Shown: piece by piece, positions 5,510 through 5,682 of the stretch
How positions within the stretch are numbered: position 1 is the first letter of the stretch
Layout of the letters: every line of letters starts with the position of its first letter
Source: Gemmatimonadota bacterium
GTDB lineage: Bacteria > Gemmatimonadota > Gemmatimonadetes > Longimicrobiales > Gaopeijiaceae
Assembly: GCA_007127575.1 (NCBI GenBank)
Contig: SKZC01000049.1
Span: forward strand, 1 to 5,682
DNA length: 5,682 nucleotides
Direction: 5' to 3'
Notes under the pieces: model-generated
The model's database searches: none
Seen by the model: only the letters and a program-made list of their open reading frames with translations
What the model was told of the DNA's origin: nothing
Program-made: the position numbers and the translations under genes

Positions 5510-5682
5510 TCAGCGGTGAACGGAGCCGTCGTCGGCAGCGCTGCCGTCAACGTCGTCGTTCCCGTCGTCGGTGTCGTCCCCACCGTCGGCCACGCCCCCA
5601 TCGCCGGCTCCGTCCCCCCTCCGGTCCCCTTCGTCGCCTCCCTCATCCTCGGGTCCCTGGAAGAGGAAGTAGCCCAGGGCGA
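5510..5682 (-). CDS. C-terminal fragment of an unidentified protein with an Asp/Gly-rich tail
   Basis: Only the last 57 codons are in the window; the gene enters at the right edge and stops with TGA at 5512-5510. The visible protein starts with a hydrophobic stretch (ALGYFLFQGP) that could be the end of a membrane helix. About 45 residues follow that are dominated by Asp, Gly and Glu (for example DDTDDGNDDVDG), ending in SVHR. I do not recognise the family. It lies upstream of and co-directional with a pilin cluster, so a pilus assembly component such as a prepilin peptidase or platform protein is possible, but nothing visible proves it. The frame is supported by its lack of stops, its GC-rich third positions and its hydrophobic-to-acidic transition. 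The tail may be cytoplasmic or Ca-binding; that is speculation. Confidence 0.6.
   Translation of the reverse strand, partial: ALGYFLFQGPEDEGGDEGDRRGDGAGDGGVADGGDDTDDGNDDVDGSAADDGSVHR
5533..5546. repeat. 14-bp perfect palindrome
   Basis: CGGCAGCGCTGCCG reads the same on both strands. It lies inside the coding sequence of the Asp/Gly-rich tail, about 20 nt before its stop. It could be chance in GC-rich DNA, a stem without a loop, or a protein-binding site. No T-tract follows on either strand. Confidence 0.3.

Overview
This window comes from a high-GC bacterium. Every convincing gene is on the minus strand, so transcription runs from high to low coordinates. The eight central genes are small proteins with type IV prepilin N-termini: a short, often basic leader, a Gly cleavage site, a (F/Y/A)-(T/S)-L-x-E-like motif and one hydrophobic helix. 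Together they look like minor pilins (pseudopilins) of a type IVa pilus or related secretion filament. The taxon cannot be fixed from the sequence. Gemmatimonadota, Myxococcota or a similar Gram-negative lineage would fit, but this is only a weak inference.

Layout in transcription order. (1) 5682-5510: the C-terminal end of an unidentified protein with a hydrophobic stretch followed by a long Asp/Gly-rich tail. (2) 5509-5258: a non-coding gap with about 3.3 copies of a 24-bp imperfect tandem repeat and a run of nine G on the coding strand. (3) Module A: FimT/GspH-like (5257-4826), PilV-like (4821-4429), PilW-like (4429-3680) and PilX-like (3683-2721). These genes are separated by 4 nt or overlap by 1-4 nt. 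(4) 2720-2532: a 189-nt gap with a sigma-54-like element, a short direct repeat and a strong Shine-Dalgarno in front of an alternative GTG start. (5) Module B: FimT/GspH-like (2531-2070), PilV-like (2073-1624), PilW-like (1627-770) and PilX-like (732-1, running off the window). The first three overlap by 4 nt and the last follows after 37 nt.

The main observation is that two complete FimT-PilV-PilW-PilX sets lie in tandem, in the same order, with strongly diverged sequences. In well-studied pili (FimU-PilV-PilW-PilX in Pseudomonas) one such set forms the tip complex that primes pilus assembly and carries the PilY1 adhesin. Two adjacent sets suggest two alternative tip complexes, or two filaments sharing one assembly machine. 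Module B has mostly textbook prepilin motifs. Module A has several unusual ones. No assembly ATPase, platform protein, secretin, prepilin peptidase or PilY1 is identifiable in the window. I saw no convincing plus-strand gene, RNA gene, mobile element or CRISPR array.
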